64,000 nt of DNA from Veillonella sp. (GTDB lineage: Bacteria; Bacillota_C; Negativicutes; Veillonellales; Veillonellaceae), in NCBI GenBank assembly GCA_018367495.1, contig JAGZGB010000001.1:1-64000 (forward strand), read 5' to 3'. Both the position numbers and the translations under genes were made by a program. Below the pieces are notes generated by a model, which saw only the letters and a list, made by a program, of their open reading frames with translations, did not search any database and was not told the DNA's origin. Every line of letters starts with the position of its first letter. Position 1 is the stretch's first letter. Positions 26,289 through 36,717 of the stretch are shown here, piece after piece.

Positions 26289-28460
26289 TTAGAATTGTGT
26301 GCCGAAGCTGAAGTGGAATTTATTTTTATGTTTACCCACACCATAATCAAGTTTAACTGGACCAATAGGTGTAGTAATACGAACACCAGCACCAACGCCA
26401 TAGTTGAATGTTTTCTTGCTATTGTACCAAGAAACATTTGGTGCATCCCATGCATCACCGATATCAGTGAACAATACACCACTAACCTTTTTAACGATAG
26501 GGAATCGGAATTCCAATGTAGCATTGTACATATACTTACCACGGAATTGATCATCTTCGTAACCACGTAAGGAATCAGCGCCACCCAATGTAAATAATTG
26601 GCTATAAGGTGCATCGCCTTGGATAAAACCACCACGTGCGCGGAATGCCAAAACATTCTTAGCGCCTAGTTTTTTATACATACGTGCTTCAGCTGTAAAT
26701 TTATAGAAGTCGAAGTCGCCACCTAAACCATGACCAGCCCATTGTGCTGTATAGGAAATACGACGGCCACGTGTTGGTTCATAAATATTATCACGGGAAT
26801 CGTATACTTTTTGCCATGTAATGGAATTGATACGACCAAAGTTTTTATCTACATATTTGTCATTTGCAAAGTTATAGGAACCATTGTCCCAGTTTTGGCC
26901 TTTGCCAGCATTTCTATCATAACGGAAGCCAGAGCTATCGTCATCATCCCATTTGTAGGAATCTTTACGAGATTCAAGGGTCAAGTAATCACGAGTATAT
27001 TCCCCTGTTTGACGGCCGAAGGAAATATTGAAACCACGAGATTTCTTGTTATATTCAGCTACTTCATTACCATCTTCGTTGTAATCTGTGTATTCATCTT
27101 CACGGTTGAAGAAGGAGAAGCCAAGGGATGTACCTTTGCTATCGATCCAAGGTTTCAAGTAAGAGATTTGGTAGTTTTTGTATTTTTTCTTACCACCAAT
27201 TTCCCAGTGAACTTTAAATTTATCACCAGTGCCGCGGAAGTTATCTTCACCAAATTCAATGATACCCATCAATCCATCAGATTTGGAGTAACCAGCACCT
27301 AATGTAATAGTACCTGTTTTATGTTCCAAAACATCGATTTCAATGATTACATTATTAGGATCTTGATCACCAGGCAACATACGAACATTTACATCATCAA
27401 AGAAGCCAAGGTTGTATACGCGTTCTACAGAACGACGTACCAAGAATTTATTGAAAGGTTTACCTTTCTTTTGAACGAATTCACGAGTAATAACTTTATC
27501 GCGTGTTTTCTTGTTACCAGCAGGAACGATATCTTCTACAATACCTTCTACGATATGAATATGAAGCACACCTTGATCATCTACACGAATACCATCTACA
27601 TGTGCCAACATATAGCCATCACGAGCATATGCTGCGTTGATACCTTGAACTTTTTGGCCTACATATACAGAGTTAAGAACTTGACCTGGTTGTAAATCCA
27701 TGAATTTAGTCAACACTTCAGAAGTATAAACTGTATTACCTTCAAAAGCTACACCTGTAGTAATTGGATTTACTGTAACAGCAAAGTCCAATTTAACGCC
27801 TTCAGGTACCGTAGTGAATACAGGATTTACTTCAGAGAAGTAACCAGTGTTACCAAGATTAGTCACATCTTTAAATACACCGTCAACAGATACAGCATCG
27901 CCGATTTTTTCTGTTAAGATAGGCAATAATTGGGCTTGTTGTTCAGGTGTTACGCCAGAAATAGATAAACCAGTAATCAATTTACCTACATATGGATTAA
28001 TAGACTCTGCATTTGCAGATGTAACATATTGAGCCTCTACAGTTGTAACAGCTTGAGTTTGGCCATTTTCAGCAGCCTTGTCAAGGTCAGTACCACCAGT
28101 AGTTTTAGACACCATTTTTACTTGTTTATCATCTGTTTTCAAAGCAGCATTATTTACGGTAACTGTTCCATCAGAACCTTTAACTACAGTGCCATCACTA
28201 GATACAGTTGTATCACCACGAGCAGCTAAAATAGCTGCATCAGTTTCATCTTGTGTTGTTGCAGGTGTAGCCGCATCAGCATTGTAAACAGCTTGTGTAG
28301 TAGCAGAATCATTAGTAGTTGCTGCACTAGTCGTTGTTGTGTTATTTAAATCTGGAGTATAGCCAGCTTGTACCTCTGCAGCAAATACACTGCCTGTCCC
28401 CATGACAGCAGTCAACACAGATGCTGCAAGCATACTTTTATAGGCTTTTGGTTTAAACAT
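26289..28460 (-). CDS. bamA: Outer-membrane assembly factor BamA
   Basis: A 723-residue Omp85 protein that inserts barrel proteins into the outer membrane. A signal peptide (1-28) is followed by a low-complexity Thr/Ala/Asp-rich stretch (about 35-145). Three POTRA-like domains follow at about 159-231, 233-306 and 308-380, against five in E. coli. The 16-strand barrel is about 381-723, with the conserved lid-loop motif in GGADSLRGYEDDQF and a C-terminal FSFGTQF ending in Phe. Ribosome site AGGAGG. tamB lies upstream and the Skp-like genes downstream; no BamB-E homologue is seen in the window. Confidence 0.95.
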   Translation of the reverse strand: MFKPKAYKSMLAASVLTAVMGTGSVFAAEVQAGYTPDLNNTTTTSAATTNDSATTQAVYNADAATPATTQDETDAAILAARGDTTVSSDGTVVKGSDGTVTVNNAALKTDDKQVKMVSKTTGGTDLDKAAENGQTQAVTTVEAQYVTSANAESINPYVGKLITGLSISGVTPEQQAQLLPILTEKIGDAVSVDGVFKDVTNLGNTGYFSEVNPVFTTVPEGVKLDFAVTVNPITTGVAFEGNTVYTSEVLTKFMDLQPGQVLNSVYVGQKVQGINAAYARDGYMLAHVDGIRVDDQGVLHIHIVEGIVEDIVPAGNKKTRDKVITREFVQKKGKPFNKFLVRRSVERVYNLGFFDDVNVRMLPGDQDPNNVIIEIDVLEHKTGTITLGAGYSKSDGLMGIIEFGEDNFRGTGDKFKVHWEIGGKKKYKNYQISYLKPWIDSKGTSLGFSFFNREDEYTDYNEDGNEVAEYNKKSRGFNISFGRQTGEYTRDYLTLESRKDSYKWDDDDSSGFRYDRNAGKGQNWDNGSYNFANDKYVDKNFGRINSITWQKVYDSRDNIYEPTRGRRISYTAQWAGHGLGGDFDFYKFTAEARMYKKLGAKNVLAFRARGGFIQGDAPYSQLFTLGGADSLRGYEDDQFRGKYMYNATLEFRFPIVKKVSGVLFTDIGDAWDAPNVSWYNSKKTFNYGVGAGVRITTPIGPVKLDYGVGKHKNKFHFSFGTQF

Positions 28461-28592
28461 AAATTCCTCCTAGAACTCATCCCCATAAAAAGTTTACATC
28501 TTGTTTTATAAAGACTAATAAATCTTTATTATTATAGCATAAAATACTGGGAATGAGTACTATATTAAACAAATTTTATGAAATTAATATGA

Positions 28593-28629
28593 CTAGAATG
28601 TGCATATCTATGGGATTTGCACACTCTAG
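28593..28629 (-). terminator. Hairpin after tamB
   Basis: CTAGAATGTGCA (28593-28604) and TGCACACTCTAG (28618-28629) pair with one mismatch and a 13-nt loop, 9 bases past the tamB stop. No strong T run follows, so termination is likely but not certain. Confidence 0.45.
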
Positions 28630-28637
28630 CCATAAAC

Positions 28638-31600
28638 TCAGAAGCTTCTTGTCCAACGGCCACCTAAATAATTGTTCCCTTGCGATGTATGCCATGCAGT
28701 GAACTTGAGATTTCGTTTAACAGAATACTCCACACCATATTTATTTTGTTTATTATTAATACCTTGAGAATAAGTAAGCATAACTTTCGGAACAATATAC
28801 TTGCCAATTTCAATATTATAATTGCCTGCCGTTTCTCTATTAGTCGGTTCATCAGGATCAATGGAACCCGTCGTAATATTGATTCGATCTAGTCCCAATG
28901 TATTTTGTAATGCATCTTGTACATAGCCAAAAGCAAACATTTGTAGACCTGCTGTAGCAACCGCATTCACATCATCGTTTGTTAGTGTACTACTATTAGA
29001 ATCAGCACCACGACCAAAGGTCAACATAGAAATAATTTGCTTTCTAGATAGACTAGGATTAGACGACAAGGTTAAATCCATATGGTCTACGGTACCTTTT
29101 ACACCAAGCATAATATTATAGTTACTTACATTAGTTTCTGCCTCTAATTGTAAATTTGGTAAATAAGAGCCACCTACAAAGTGTGCATCCCCCTTAGTAA
29201 TATTAAACACATGGTTTAAATACTTAAACGTACCGGTCTTAACATCAAACTGACCACTAGCAGTTGGATTTTGCAATGTACCACCAAAATGAACATCCCC
29301 ACCAATAAACATGTTATATAAAGTACGATCATATAGGCGCACTCCCTTGCCAGCGTGAACAGTAACATCAACCCCCATATTGGTATTACTTTCACTAGAT
29401 TGTAATGAAAGAGGAATTTTGAACTGAATATTCTCGAGATTTAAATTTCCCATTAACGTAGGTAACCCATCACGCTCAGCAATATAAAGTTCCCCATTTA
29501 ATGGCCCCTTAATATACTCACTACCGATTTCTAATCCATCTAATTGAACTGCCGCCTTATAATTTGTAAGCTCATGACCAGACCAATTTACCTTAGCAGC
29601 TAAACCTGCAGTACCTTTCCCCATTGTAATTCGAGATTGGAAGTCCCCTTGTTGTCCAGAGAATATCAAATCCCCATCAATGTTTGTAATTTCACTATAC
29701 GCATCAGCAAGCTTCACTGTGCCATTTCGTACAGAAACAGTACCATAAGCCTCAGGTTGATCTATTGTCCCAGTGAGTCTAATAGCCCCTTTCAACGGAC
29801 CTGTAGCATCCTTAACACGCGTTGTTACTAAAGGAATAACCGCCATGTCTGCTTCGTTAAAGTCAATCGTTACATCCATAGATTTAGCATCACTAGCTTC
29901 TAAATAACCAGATGTATAGAGTGCAGCCAATGGGATTTTACCATAAACACTGAGTTTATAGCCTCCCTTTGCACCTTGGATGCGTTGAATCTGAATAACA
30001 TGATCTTGCATTGTCGCTAATGCAAAGCCCTCATCAATACCAATGCCATTGAAAGAACCAGATTCTACCGCACCAGATAATTCAACCTTTGGATTTTTTG
30101 TTTCTCCAGTAACATTCACAACGCCGGTTACCCACCCAGTAGCTTGGATATCCTTACCTATAAGTGGCAAGAATGGTACTATATCAACATCCTTCAAGGC
30201 GACTTGTAAGTCAGCTTGTCCATCTAGATCCAATGTACCGCCCATGGCAATGAGACCTTCATCTACAGGTAGTTTTAAGGTAGTAATTTTAAACTTTCGA
30301 TTAGCTAAGCTAGCATCAATCGTTGCATCACCAACAACCTTGTTATCAATACTAACTTCATTAATTTTACCGTCAACAGTAACACTTGGATTATCCTTTG
30401 TGCCACCAATTTCAACAGAACCGTTTAATTTGCCATCAAGATGCTCATTTTCATGATCTAACAGTGCTAATAAATTCTTGACACTACCATTAGTAACATC
30501 TAAAACACCAAATAGCTGTTTACTATCGTCGAGCTTCATGCCGCCTTTAGCAACATAACGACCACCATTCGATTCAGCAAAAGAAAAGTCTTGTACATTT
30601 ACAACGGATTTATCTGCATAGACATGACCATGCAGACCTGTCAACAATTGTCCATTGATGGATAAAGCATCAGATAAAACATATCCATTAAACTGAGGAT
30701 TATCCATAGACCCTGTTATAATACCACGGCCATCTAATAATCCATCTACCTTATAGTCAGTATTGATGAGCAGTCTGCCCATATCGATTTTCTTACCTTC
30801 AAAATCAATATTAATAGTATCTTTCGATACTGTGCCACCACCTGTAATAGTCGCTCCGTATCCTTCAATGTCAAAACGATATAACTCTAATCTTTCATTT
30901 GTATAGTTATATTTTGCAAAAGCATTAGTCACAAGCTTGCCATAGGCAGACCCATCCCATAAGTGAGCTCGTCCTTCTATAATAGGATTAGCCGCAGTCC
31001 CTGTTATATGGTTATCGGTTTCAAACCATCCTGTAATAGGAATGTCAGTTACAGGACGAATTAAATTTTCAATACGTACAGCACGAGCTTTAGCATTTAA
31101 ATCTAATACATCAGTATTGATATTATACCAACCAGTAATATCATAACCGCCACTACCGTCACCAATATGACCATTTGTAATCGTCAAGACATGGTTATCT
31201 AATGTAATATCACTATGAATATCATTAAAATGAGCACCCTTATAGAGAATTTCTTGTCCCCATACTGTTCCAGTCACATTAGGGTTATCTAAGGCTCCTT
31301 TTACATTAATAGAAGTGCTAAGTGTGCCAGCCACATCGTCACCTATAATTGGACTGAGTGATTTCAACGGTAAAGTATTACCAGAAATTGTGGCATCTAC
31401 TTGACCATTTTGAATAGATCCATACCCACTAAAAGATCCAGTTCCCATATTTCCTACCATAGTTATATTAGTAAGATTATCACTATGGGTCAAATTCGCT
31501 TTTACAGAATCCAAAACAACGCCACGTACACCTATCTGATAACCTTGAACGGCACCGACAAGATCTGTAACTTGATTATTCTTACCTAATACATGAATTT

Positions 31601-32924
31601 CTCCATCTATGGTTCCTGTAATAGGCATGGTCAAATCTTTTGTAAAAGTATCCAACGATAAGGAATGAACATTAGCAACAGCGTCAAAATCGCCTGTATC
31701 TACGACGTATTGACCTTTAACTTTGGCATTACCAGTACCAATAGACAATTGGGTATCATCAATACGAACCAATCCATTATCATATACTACATTTCCTTGA
31801 ATGCGGTCCACATGATACCCTTTATAAGAAATGCCATCACTACCTATTGTTGCATCCACTCGAGGCGCTATAGTGGTGCCACCAATACGGGCACGGCCAC
31901 CAACAACACCAGAAATTCCAACATCGGTAATGGCCTCTAAATCCACTTTATCAGCTACAACACTAAGATTTAAATATTCTTCCTCTTTTCCCAATGCAAT
32001 GAGACCATTAAGCTTTGCTACTTGATCATTAATACGCCAAGAGCTATGACTAATGACAATTTGGTCGTGATTCAACATAATACGACCTTCACCATCAGTA
32101 ATAGTATAAATCGTGTTGCCCCGTTTATAAGTACCCGATAGGCCTTTAAAGCCTACATTGCCACTCATAACATATTGGCCATCTTCACTTTTAATATTAA
32201 GATGTAAATCTTGCAATTTCCCTTTTGTTACAACTAAATCTTTGCGTAACGGAACAAGGCTCATAATACCGTCCATGTCAATTTCATCAGCTTGTACAAA
32301 TACGTCAAAATTGGACATATCGTCCATATCTATATTCCCATTTACAAGAACAGATGAACCATCTATATTAGCAGTAAAAGCCCCTTTAGACATACCACTC
32401 ATATTGAGCGCAACGGTACCATCAAAGTTCTCAACATTGCGCTTAATGCCATCTTTAGTACGTAGCACTACATGACCATTATTGAGGGTAATATCGCCAT
32501 CAAAACTACCCGACTTATTCGGATCAGATGGTTTTACTAACTTTTCTACACTCCAAGATCCATCGACCAATTGCCATATGTGAAGATCAGGTGACTCCAC
32601 TGTAACACTCGATATAGCTGTTGCCCCTGATGTATTACCACTAATTATACTTGGCAACGCTGATAATTTAACCCCAACAGCTACATCTTGTGCAGTTCCT
32701 ACTAAATGACCATCCCGATCTTTAATCACCACATCGGATAGAACTACATCGCCATTCCAATTGATACGAAGAGAATCATAGTCCACAGATCCGTTTATGG
32801 CATTATTTACTTGTTCTTTAACCATAGGGGCAACATAGGTCCGAGCTATAGGATTTACACTAGCACTAACTGCAGATAATCCTAAAATTGCAGCCCCTAT
32901 GAGCCACCATTTTTTACGGGTCAT
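28638..32924 (-). CDS. tamB: TamB/YtfN-like envelope-spanning protein (DUF490)
   Basis: A 1428-residue AsmA/TamB-family protein. A single N-terminal membrane helix (about residues 5-24) anchors it. The body is a long series of beta-strand repeats forming a taco-like groove, with pieces such as VSSVTVESPDLHIWQL-like and NPVTG-type repeats. The C-terminal 400 residues are the conserved DUF490/TamB domain, ending NYLGGRWTRSF. The family moves phospholipid between membranes or helps barrel assembly with TamA. No TamA is seen, but bamA is directly downstream. It is by far the largest gene in the window. ATG has GGGAGATC upstream. Confidence 0.92.
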   Translation of the reverse strand: MTRKKWWLIGAAILGLSAVSASVNPIARTYVAPMVKEQVNNAINGSVDYDSLRINWNGDVVLSDVVIKDRDGHLVGTAQDVAVGVKLSALPSIISGNTSGATAISSVTVESPDLHIWQLVDGSWSVEKLVKPSDPNKSGSFDGDITLNNGHVVLRTKDGIKRNVENFDGTVALNMSGMSKGAFTANIDGSSVLVNGNIDMDDMSNFDVFVQADEIDMDGIMSLVPLRKDLVVTKGKLQDLHLNIKSEDGQYVMSGNVGFKGLSGTYKRGNTIYTITDGEGRIMLNHDQIVISHSSWRINDQVAKLNGLIALGKEEEYLNLSVVADKVDLEAITDVGISGVVGGRARIGGTTIAPRVDATIGSDGISYKGYHVDRIQGNVVYDNGLVRIDDTQLSIGTGNAKVKGQYVVDTGDFDAVANVHSLSLDTFTKDLTMPITGTIDGEIHVLGKNNQVTDLVGAVQGYQIGVRGVVLDSVKANLTHSDNLTNITMVGNMGTGSFSGYGSIQNGQVDATISGNTLPLKSLSPIIGDDVAGTLSTSINVKGALDNPNVTGTVWGQEILYKGAHFNDIHSDITLDNHVLTITNGHIGDGSGGYDITGWYNINTDVLDLNAKARAVRIENLIRPVTDIPITGWFETDNHITGTAANPIIEGRAHLWDGSAYGKLVTNAFAKYNYTNERLELYRFDIEGYGATITGGGTVSKDTINIDFEGKKIDMGRLLINTDYKVDGLLDGRGIITGSMDNPQFNGYVLSDALSINGQLLTGLHGHVYADKSVVNVQDFSFAESNGGRYVAKGGMKLDDSKQLFGVLDVTNGSVKNLLALLDHENEHLDGKLNGSVEIGGTKDNPSVTVDGKINEVSIDNKVVGDATIDASLANRKFKITTLKLPVDEGLIAMGGTLDLDGQADLQVALKDVDIVPFLPLIGKDIQATGWVTGVVNVTGETKNPKVELSGAVESGSFNGIGIDEGFALATMQDHVIQIQRIQGAKGGYKLSVYGKIPLAALYTSGYLEASDAKSMDVTIDFNEADMAVIPLVTTRVKDATGPLKGAIRLTGTIDQPEAYGTVSVRNGTVKLADAYSEITNIDGDLIFSGQQGDFQSRITMGKGTAGLAAKVNWSGHELTNYKAAVQLDGLEIGSEYIKGPLNGELYIAERDGLPTLMGNLNLENIQFKIPLSLQSSESNTNMGVDVTVHAGKGVRLYDRTLYNMFIGGDVHFGGTLQNPTASGQFDVKTGTFKYLNHVFNITKGDAHFVGGSYLPNLQLEAETNVSNYNIMLGVKGTVDHMDLTLSSNPSLSRKQIISMLTFGRGADSNSSTLTNDDVNAVATAGLQMFAFGYVQDALQNTLGLDRINITTGSIDPDEPTNRETAGNYNIEIGKYIVPKVMLTYSQGINNKQNKYGVEYSVKRNLKFTAWHTSQGNNYLGGRWTRSF

Positions 32925-33142
32925 AATGATCTCCCATACACATTATGAATACTATAAATATATATACTAATCTTACCACAGACGAAGTAATAACTATAGT
33001 ATTTTAAGGGTAAATTTTATAAAACTAATATAATTTTTTATTAATCATTTTTAGCAATAATGACATATACAGTCATATTAAATATTACGATGATAAAGAA
33101 ATAAGAATATATAATGCATCTGTATGTAAAAAAAATCTATAA

Positions 33143-33170
33143 AAAAAAGACGACCGAAGTCGTCTTTTTT
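33143..33170 (-). terminator. Rho-independent terminator after tolC
   Basis: A GACGAC/GTCGTC stem extended by A/T pairs, with a CGAA loop and six T on the minus strand, 7 bases past the tolC stop. It ends the mla-tolC unit. Confidence 0.9.
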
Positions 33171-33176
33171 ATTATA

Positions 33177-34637
33177 TTATTGATTGCCACCAAGTTGTGC
33201 TAATTGTTCAGTTGCACCACTGTTTGCAATTATTTCTGCACCTTGGCCAACTGGTGTATTCAACGGAACACCGGTCAATTGTTCAAGAGCTGCAATGCTA
33301 ATATTGTAATTATAAAGAGCTTGTACATAGTTATTACGAGCATCTGTTAATTTAGTTTCAGCATCAAGTACATCAAGATTTGTACCTACTCCGGCACGAT
33401 AGCGAAGTGTAGCAATACGGAAGCTTTCTTGACCTTGAGCAACTGCAGTTTGAGTACTTTGAATCGTTTGCTCCGCAGAACGCAAGTTCAAATATGCTTT
33501 TTGCACGGCTAATAATACAGCATCAACAGTAGCTAAATTAGCTTCTTTAGCTTGTTCAAGTTGTGCATTCGCTTTTTTAATCGCATTTTGCGTAGCACCG
33601 CCATCCCATAAACTCCAAGATGCAGTAGCACCTACACTCCAAGATTTTGTACTTGTTCCAAAGTAACCATCTGGATCAGCATAGCCACGACCTGCTTTTA
33701 CAGCTACAGTTGGTAAATAACCAGATTTAGCGGATTTTACAGCTTCTTCTGCGGATTTTACATCAAGTGCAGATTTCACAAGAGCAGAACGATGAAGCAA
33801 AGCATATGCTTTAGCTTGTTCCAATGTAACATTGTAAGGTTTATATTGTAAATCATGTTCCGCTGTATTAATAGCTGTTTGCGCAGGATAAGCAATAACT
33901 TGATTCAAACTAGCCTCTGCTAAATTAGCAGAGTTTTGAGTTTTTACAAGGTTTGTTTCAGAGTCAGCAAGATTTGTTTTAGCCGCCAACACATCAGAAC
34001 TAGCTACCAAGCCAACATTATATTGAGCTTGCACATTTGTTACATGACCTTGATAGTCTTTAACAGCTTGTTGAGCCACATCAACAAGATTACGATTCAT
34101 AATCAAAGTATAGTAACCACTGATGGCATCATATTTTGCTTGTTGCAATGCTTCTTCATAACTAGCGCCAGTACCTTCACGTGTATAACGTGCAGAATCA
34201 ATACTTGCATCAAGTTGAGGATTAAATACTGGAGCACTAATGGAGAAGTTATGACTACCGGTTTTACCGCGACCAGTGTCACCGCCTGATTTTTCAGCAG
34301 ACCAACCATAACTAACGCTAGGATTTTTACCTGCTGCTACTTGACTAACTGCAGATTTAGCAGCTTCATACCCCCATTTAGTTTGTTTTGCAGTACGGTT
34401 ATTTGCTAATGCTAACTCAATCGTACGAGACTCATCGAGATCCAATTTACTCTCATAAGTTTTGCTATCTTGCACAGATTTTTCAGCTAATTGCTTTTGT
34501 GTTAATTGAATAGCTTCTTTTTGATATTTGCTTAATTGATCTCCATTATTAACGGAAGTTGTAACTACATCAGCAGCCATTGCACCTGTAGTAGCCAAGG
34601 AGAGCATTACACCCAAGGATAGAACCTTTTTATTCAT
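33177..34637 (-). CDS. tolC: TolC-type outer-membrane efflux protein
   Basis: A 486-residue outer-membrane factor. A signal peptide (ending ATTGAMA) is followed by two homologous OEP repeats: about residues 60-255 (RTIELALANNRTAK, FSISAPVFNPQLD, YNVGLVASSDVLAAKTNLADSE) and about 270-460 (LEQAKAYALLHRSALVKSAL, SWSLWDGGATQ, YRAGVGTNLDVLDAETKLTDARNNYVQALYNYNIS). It would form the outer-membrane/periplasm tunnel for tripartite efflux or type I secretion. Here it is fourth in the mlaE-F-D operon, so a link with lipid or drug export is possible. The ATG at 34637 has a GGAGG site; the longer frame does not. Confidence 0.92.
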   Translation of the reverse strand: MNKKVLSLGVMLSLATTGAMAADVVTTSVNNGDQLSKYQKEAIQLTQKQLAEKSVQDSKTYESKLDLDESRTIELALANNRTAKQTKWGYEAAKSAVSQVAAGKNPSVSYGWSAEKSGGDTGRGKTGSHNFSISAPVFNPQLDASIDSARYTREGTGASYEEALQQAKYDAISGYYTLIMNRNLVDVAQQAVKDYQGHVTNVQAQYNVGLVASSDVLAAKTNLADSETNLVKTQNSANLAEASLNQVIAYPAQTAINTAEHDLQYKPYNVTLEQAKAYALLHRSALVKSALDVKSAEEAVKSAKSGYLPTVAVKAGRGYADPDGYFGTSTKSWSVGATASWSLWDGGATQNAIKKANAQLEQAKEANLATVDAVLLAVQKAYLNLRSAEQTIQSTQTAVAQGQESFRIATLRYRAGVGTNLDVLDAETKLTDARNNYVQALYNYNISIAALEQLTGVPLNTPVGQGAEIIANSGATEQLAQLGGNQ

Positions 34638-34679
34638 AATATATACCTCCATACTCACCTAACGTGAATGTATTAGTCT

Positions 34680-35939
34680 TTAAAATACTTGTTTGATACC
34701 AAAGTAGGTACCGCCATTCGTGGAACCGAACGGCCTGGTCATTTGAATAACCCCATAAGTATCTTTATGTAAACGTATATCACTACGAATACGATATTTA
34801 TGATTGTTAAGGTCATACACAGCTGCGGATAATGAAACGGGACCACGTAAATTATAATCAACGCCAATGCCCAATTCACTTTCAAAAATACCGCCACGTA
34901 CTAGCCATTTAGAGCTAATAAATCGACCTGCATTTAAATCGAATTTAGTGCCATCACCGATATTGGAAAGGCCAAGTTCAGCCATTCCTTTATCGTTGAA
35001 AGCACGAACACGACCATTAATGCGGAATTCATCATCTGTTGTGTTATACAACAAATCTACAGATGGCTCAACTTTAGTAGATGACTTTTTTTCAACGTTA
35101 TTTTCCTCTACAACATTACCATTTACATTGGTTTGATACGCTTTACCACCCATCAATTTATTAATACGAGCTGAAATTTGTGCCGTATTATGTAATGTTT
35201 CTTTAATATTTTCTTGTGCTTTAGGATCTGTTACCGTAGATTCCATAGAACGAGCCATATTATCTACACGATCCGTAGTTTGTTTTAAGTTGGTCAAAAT
35301 AGCTCGCATATCATTACCTGCATTACCATCCGCATTAAATTGCTGTGCCGCTTGATTTAGCTGTGCTGTTACATCAGCCATATTTTGTGTAATCGCGACA
35401 GCATTATCAGCCATCGTCGCAGTAGATTGTAGAGAATATTTAAGTGCATTTTGCGTTGCAGGATCACCAATAATATTATTGATAGACTGCAACATTTTTT
35501 CGGTACCATCCATTAACTTTTGAGCGCTTTGCATAGCTTTATCCATAGCATCTGCACCTTCGCCCTTAACAGAATCACCATCTTGTAAATATACCTTAGA
35601 TTGACCTGGTGAAATTTGAATAAATTTATCACCTAAAAAACCATCTGAGCCTAATGTAAAAGTAGAGTCACTTGGAATTTGTGTTTTTTCATCAAGCTTC
35701 ATTTTTACTGCCACACCATGCGGCGTAATTTCAATATCAGAAACATTACCGATTGCTACACCAGAGTATTTAACTTGATTACCATTTTTTAAACCATTAA
35801 CTTGAGCAAAATCACCAGTAATTGTCATTTGTGGCTTAGCCCATATATCAATGCGACCTACAAAAAGTATGCCTGCAATAAATAAAGCTATACCAATAAT
35901 CGTGAAAGCCCCTACCTTGGCCTCCGTCGTCCACTTCAT
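34680..35939 (-). CDS. mlaD: MlaD-like MCE protein with C-terminal barrel-like domain
   Basis: A 419-residue protein, much longer than enteric MlaD (about 180). An N-terminal membrane helix (about 10-28) leads into one MCE domain (about 38-118: GLKNGNQVKYSGVAIGNV, GSDGFLGDKFIQI). A long amphipathic helical region (about 125-265) follows. The last 130 residues (about 288-419) are beta-rich with alternating polarity (FRINGRVRAFN, ELGIGVDYNLRGPVSLSAAVYDL) and end in GIKQVF with terminal Phe, as in outer-membrane barrels. Work on Veillonella parvula has described such an MlaD as a trans-envelope bridge. Its ATG overlaps the mlaF stop by one base. Confidence 0.92.
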   Translation of the reverse strand: MKWTTEAKVGAFTIIGIALFIAGILFVGRIDIWAKPQMTITGDFAQVNGLKNGNQVKYSGVAIGNVSDIEITPHGVAVKMKLDEKTQIPSDSTFTLGSDGFLGDKFIQISPGQSKVYLQDGDSVKGEGADAMDKAMQSAQKLMDGTEKMLQSINNIIGDPATQNALKYSLQSTATMADNAVAITQNMADVTAQLNQAAQQFNADGNAGNDMRAILTNLKQTTDRVDNMARSMESTVTDPKAQENIKETLHNTAQISARINKLMGGKAYQTNVNGNVVEENNVEKKSSTKVEPSVDLLYNTTDDEFRINGRVRAFNDKGMAELGLSNIGDGTKFDLNAGRFISSKWLVRGGIFESELGIGVDYNLRGPVSLSAAVYDLNNHKYRIRSDIRLHKDTYGVIQMTRPFGSTNGGTYFGIKQVF

Positions 35940-36697
35940 TATACCTCTCCCATCGCAGATACATTAATTGGTTCTGCTTCGCCATGAATAAACTGTTGTA
36001 CCTTTTTATTTGTCGAATTCTTAAAGTTTATTGTATCAGAAATTTCCACAAATTGCCCCTTATCAAGTAAAGCTATGCGGTCTGCTACATAAAATGCGGA
36101 TTGCATATCATGCGTTACAACGATAGAAGTACAACCGAGCCGCTGCTGCATTCCCTTAATTAGCATACTAATCGTACCTGAAGTAATAGGATCTAACCCG
36201 GATGAAGGTTCATCATAGAGGATTAAACTTGGATCTAACGCTATGGCGCGAGCTAAGCTAACACGCTTCTTCATGCCCCCAGATAATTCGTTAGGCATAT
36301 AGGATTCATACCCTTTTAAACCGACCCAATCTAGTCGTTCTGCTACAATGCGTTTTATTTCATCTTCCCCTAAGTCCGTATGCTGCCGTAAACCAAAGGC
36401 TACATTTTCACCTACTGACATAGAGTCAAACAATGCAGAGTATTGGAATACCATCCCCATTTTTCTACGTACTGTATTAAATTCATCTTCGGATAATGTT
36501 GTAATATCTATGCCATCTACAATAATCTGTCCCGATGTAGGTCGCTGCAAGCCAATCAATAAGCGAAGTAGTGTACTTTTACCACTACCGCTACCACCTA
36601 ATATAACTAACGTCTCCCCATCATCTATGGTGAGATTAATAGAGTCTAGAATCACACGCGACTCATAGGCAACTACAACATTGCGTAGTTCTATCAT
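35939..36697 (-). CDS. mlaF: Mla phospholipid transport ATPase MlaF
   Basis: A 252-residue ABC ATPase of the MCE-transporter type. Walker A is LGGSGSGKSTLLR, the Q-loop is in MGMVFQYSALFDSM (typical of MlaF), the signature is LSGGMKKRVSLARAIALDPSLILYDEPSSGLDP, and the switch His is in VVTHDMQSAFYVADRIALLD. It drives MlaE in the inner membrane. It follows mlaE by 20 bases and overlaps mlaD. Confidence 0.96.
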   Translation of the reverse strand: MIELRNVVVAYESRVILDSINLTIDDGETLVILGGSGSGKSTLLRLLIGLQRPTSGQIIVDGIDITTLSEDEFNTVRRKMGMVFQYSALFDSMSVGENVAFGLRQHTDLGEDEIKRIVAERLDWVGLKGYESYMPNELSGGMKKRVSLARAIALDPSLILYDEPSSGLDPITSGTISMLIKGMQQRLGCTSIVVTHDMQSAFYVADRIALLDKGQFVEISDTINFKNSTNKKVQQFIHGEAEPINVSAMGEV

Positions 36698-36717
36698 AAA
36701 ATCCTCTAACGTATCTA

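Noticed and set aside
26210..26656. Minus-strand frame overlapping the end of bamA
   Set aside because: It lies in another frame of the BamA barrel, whose coding is certain; the product shows no domain.
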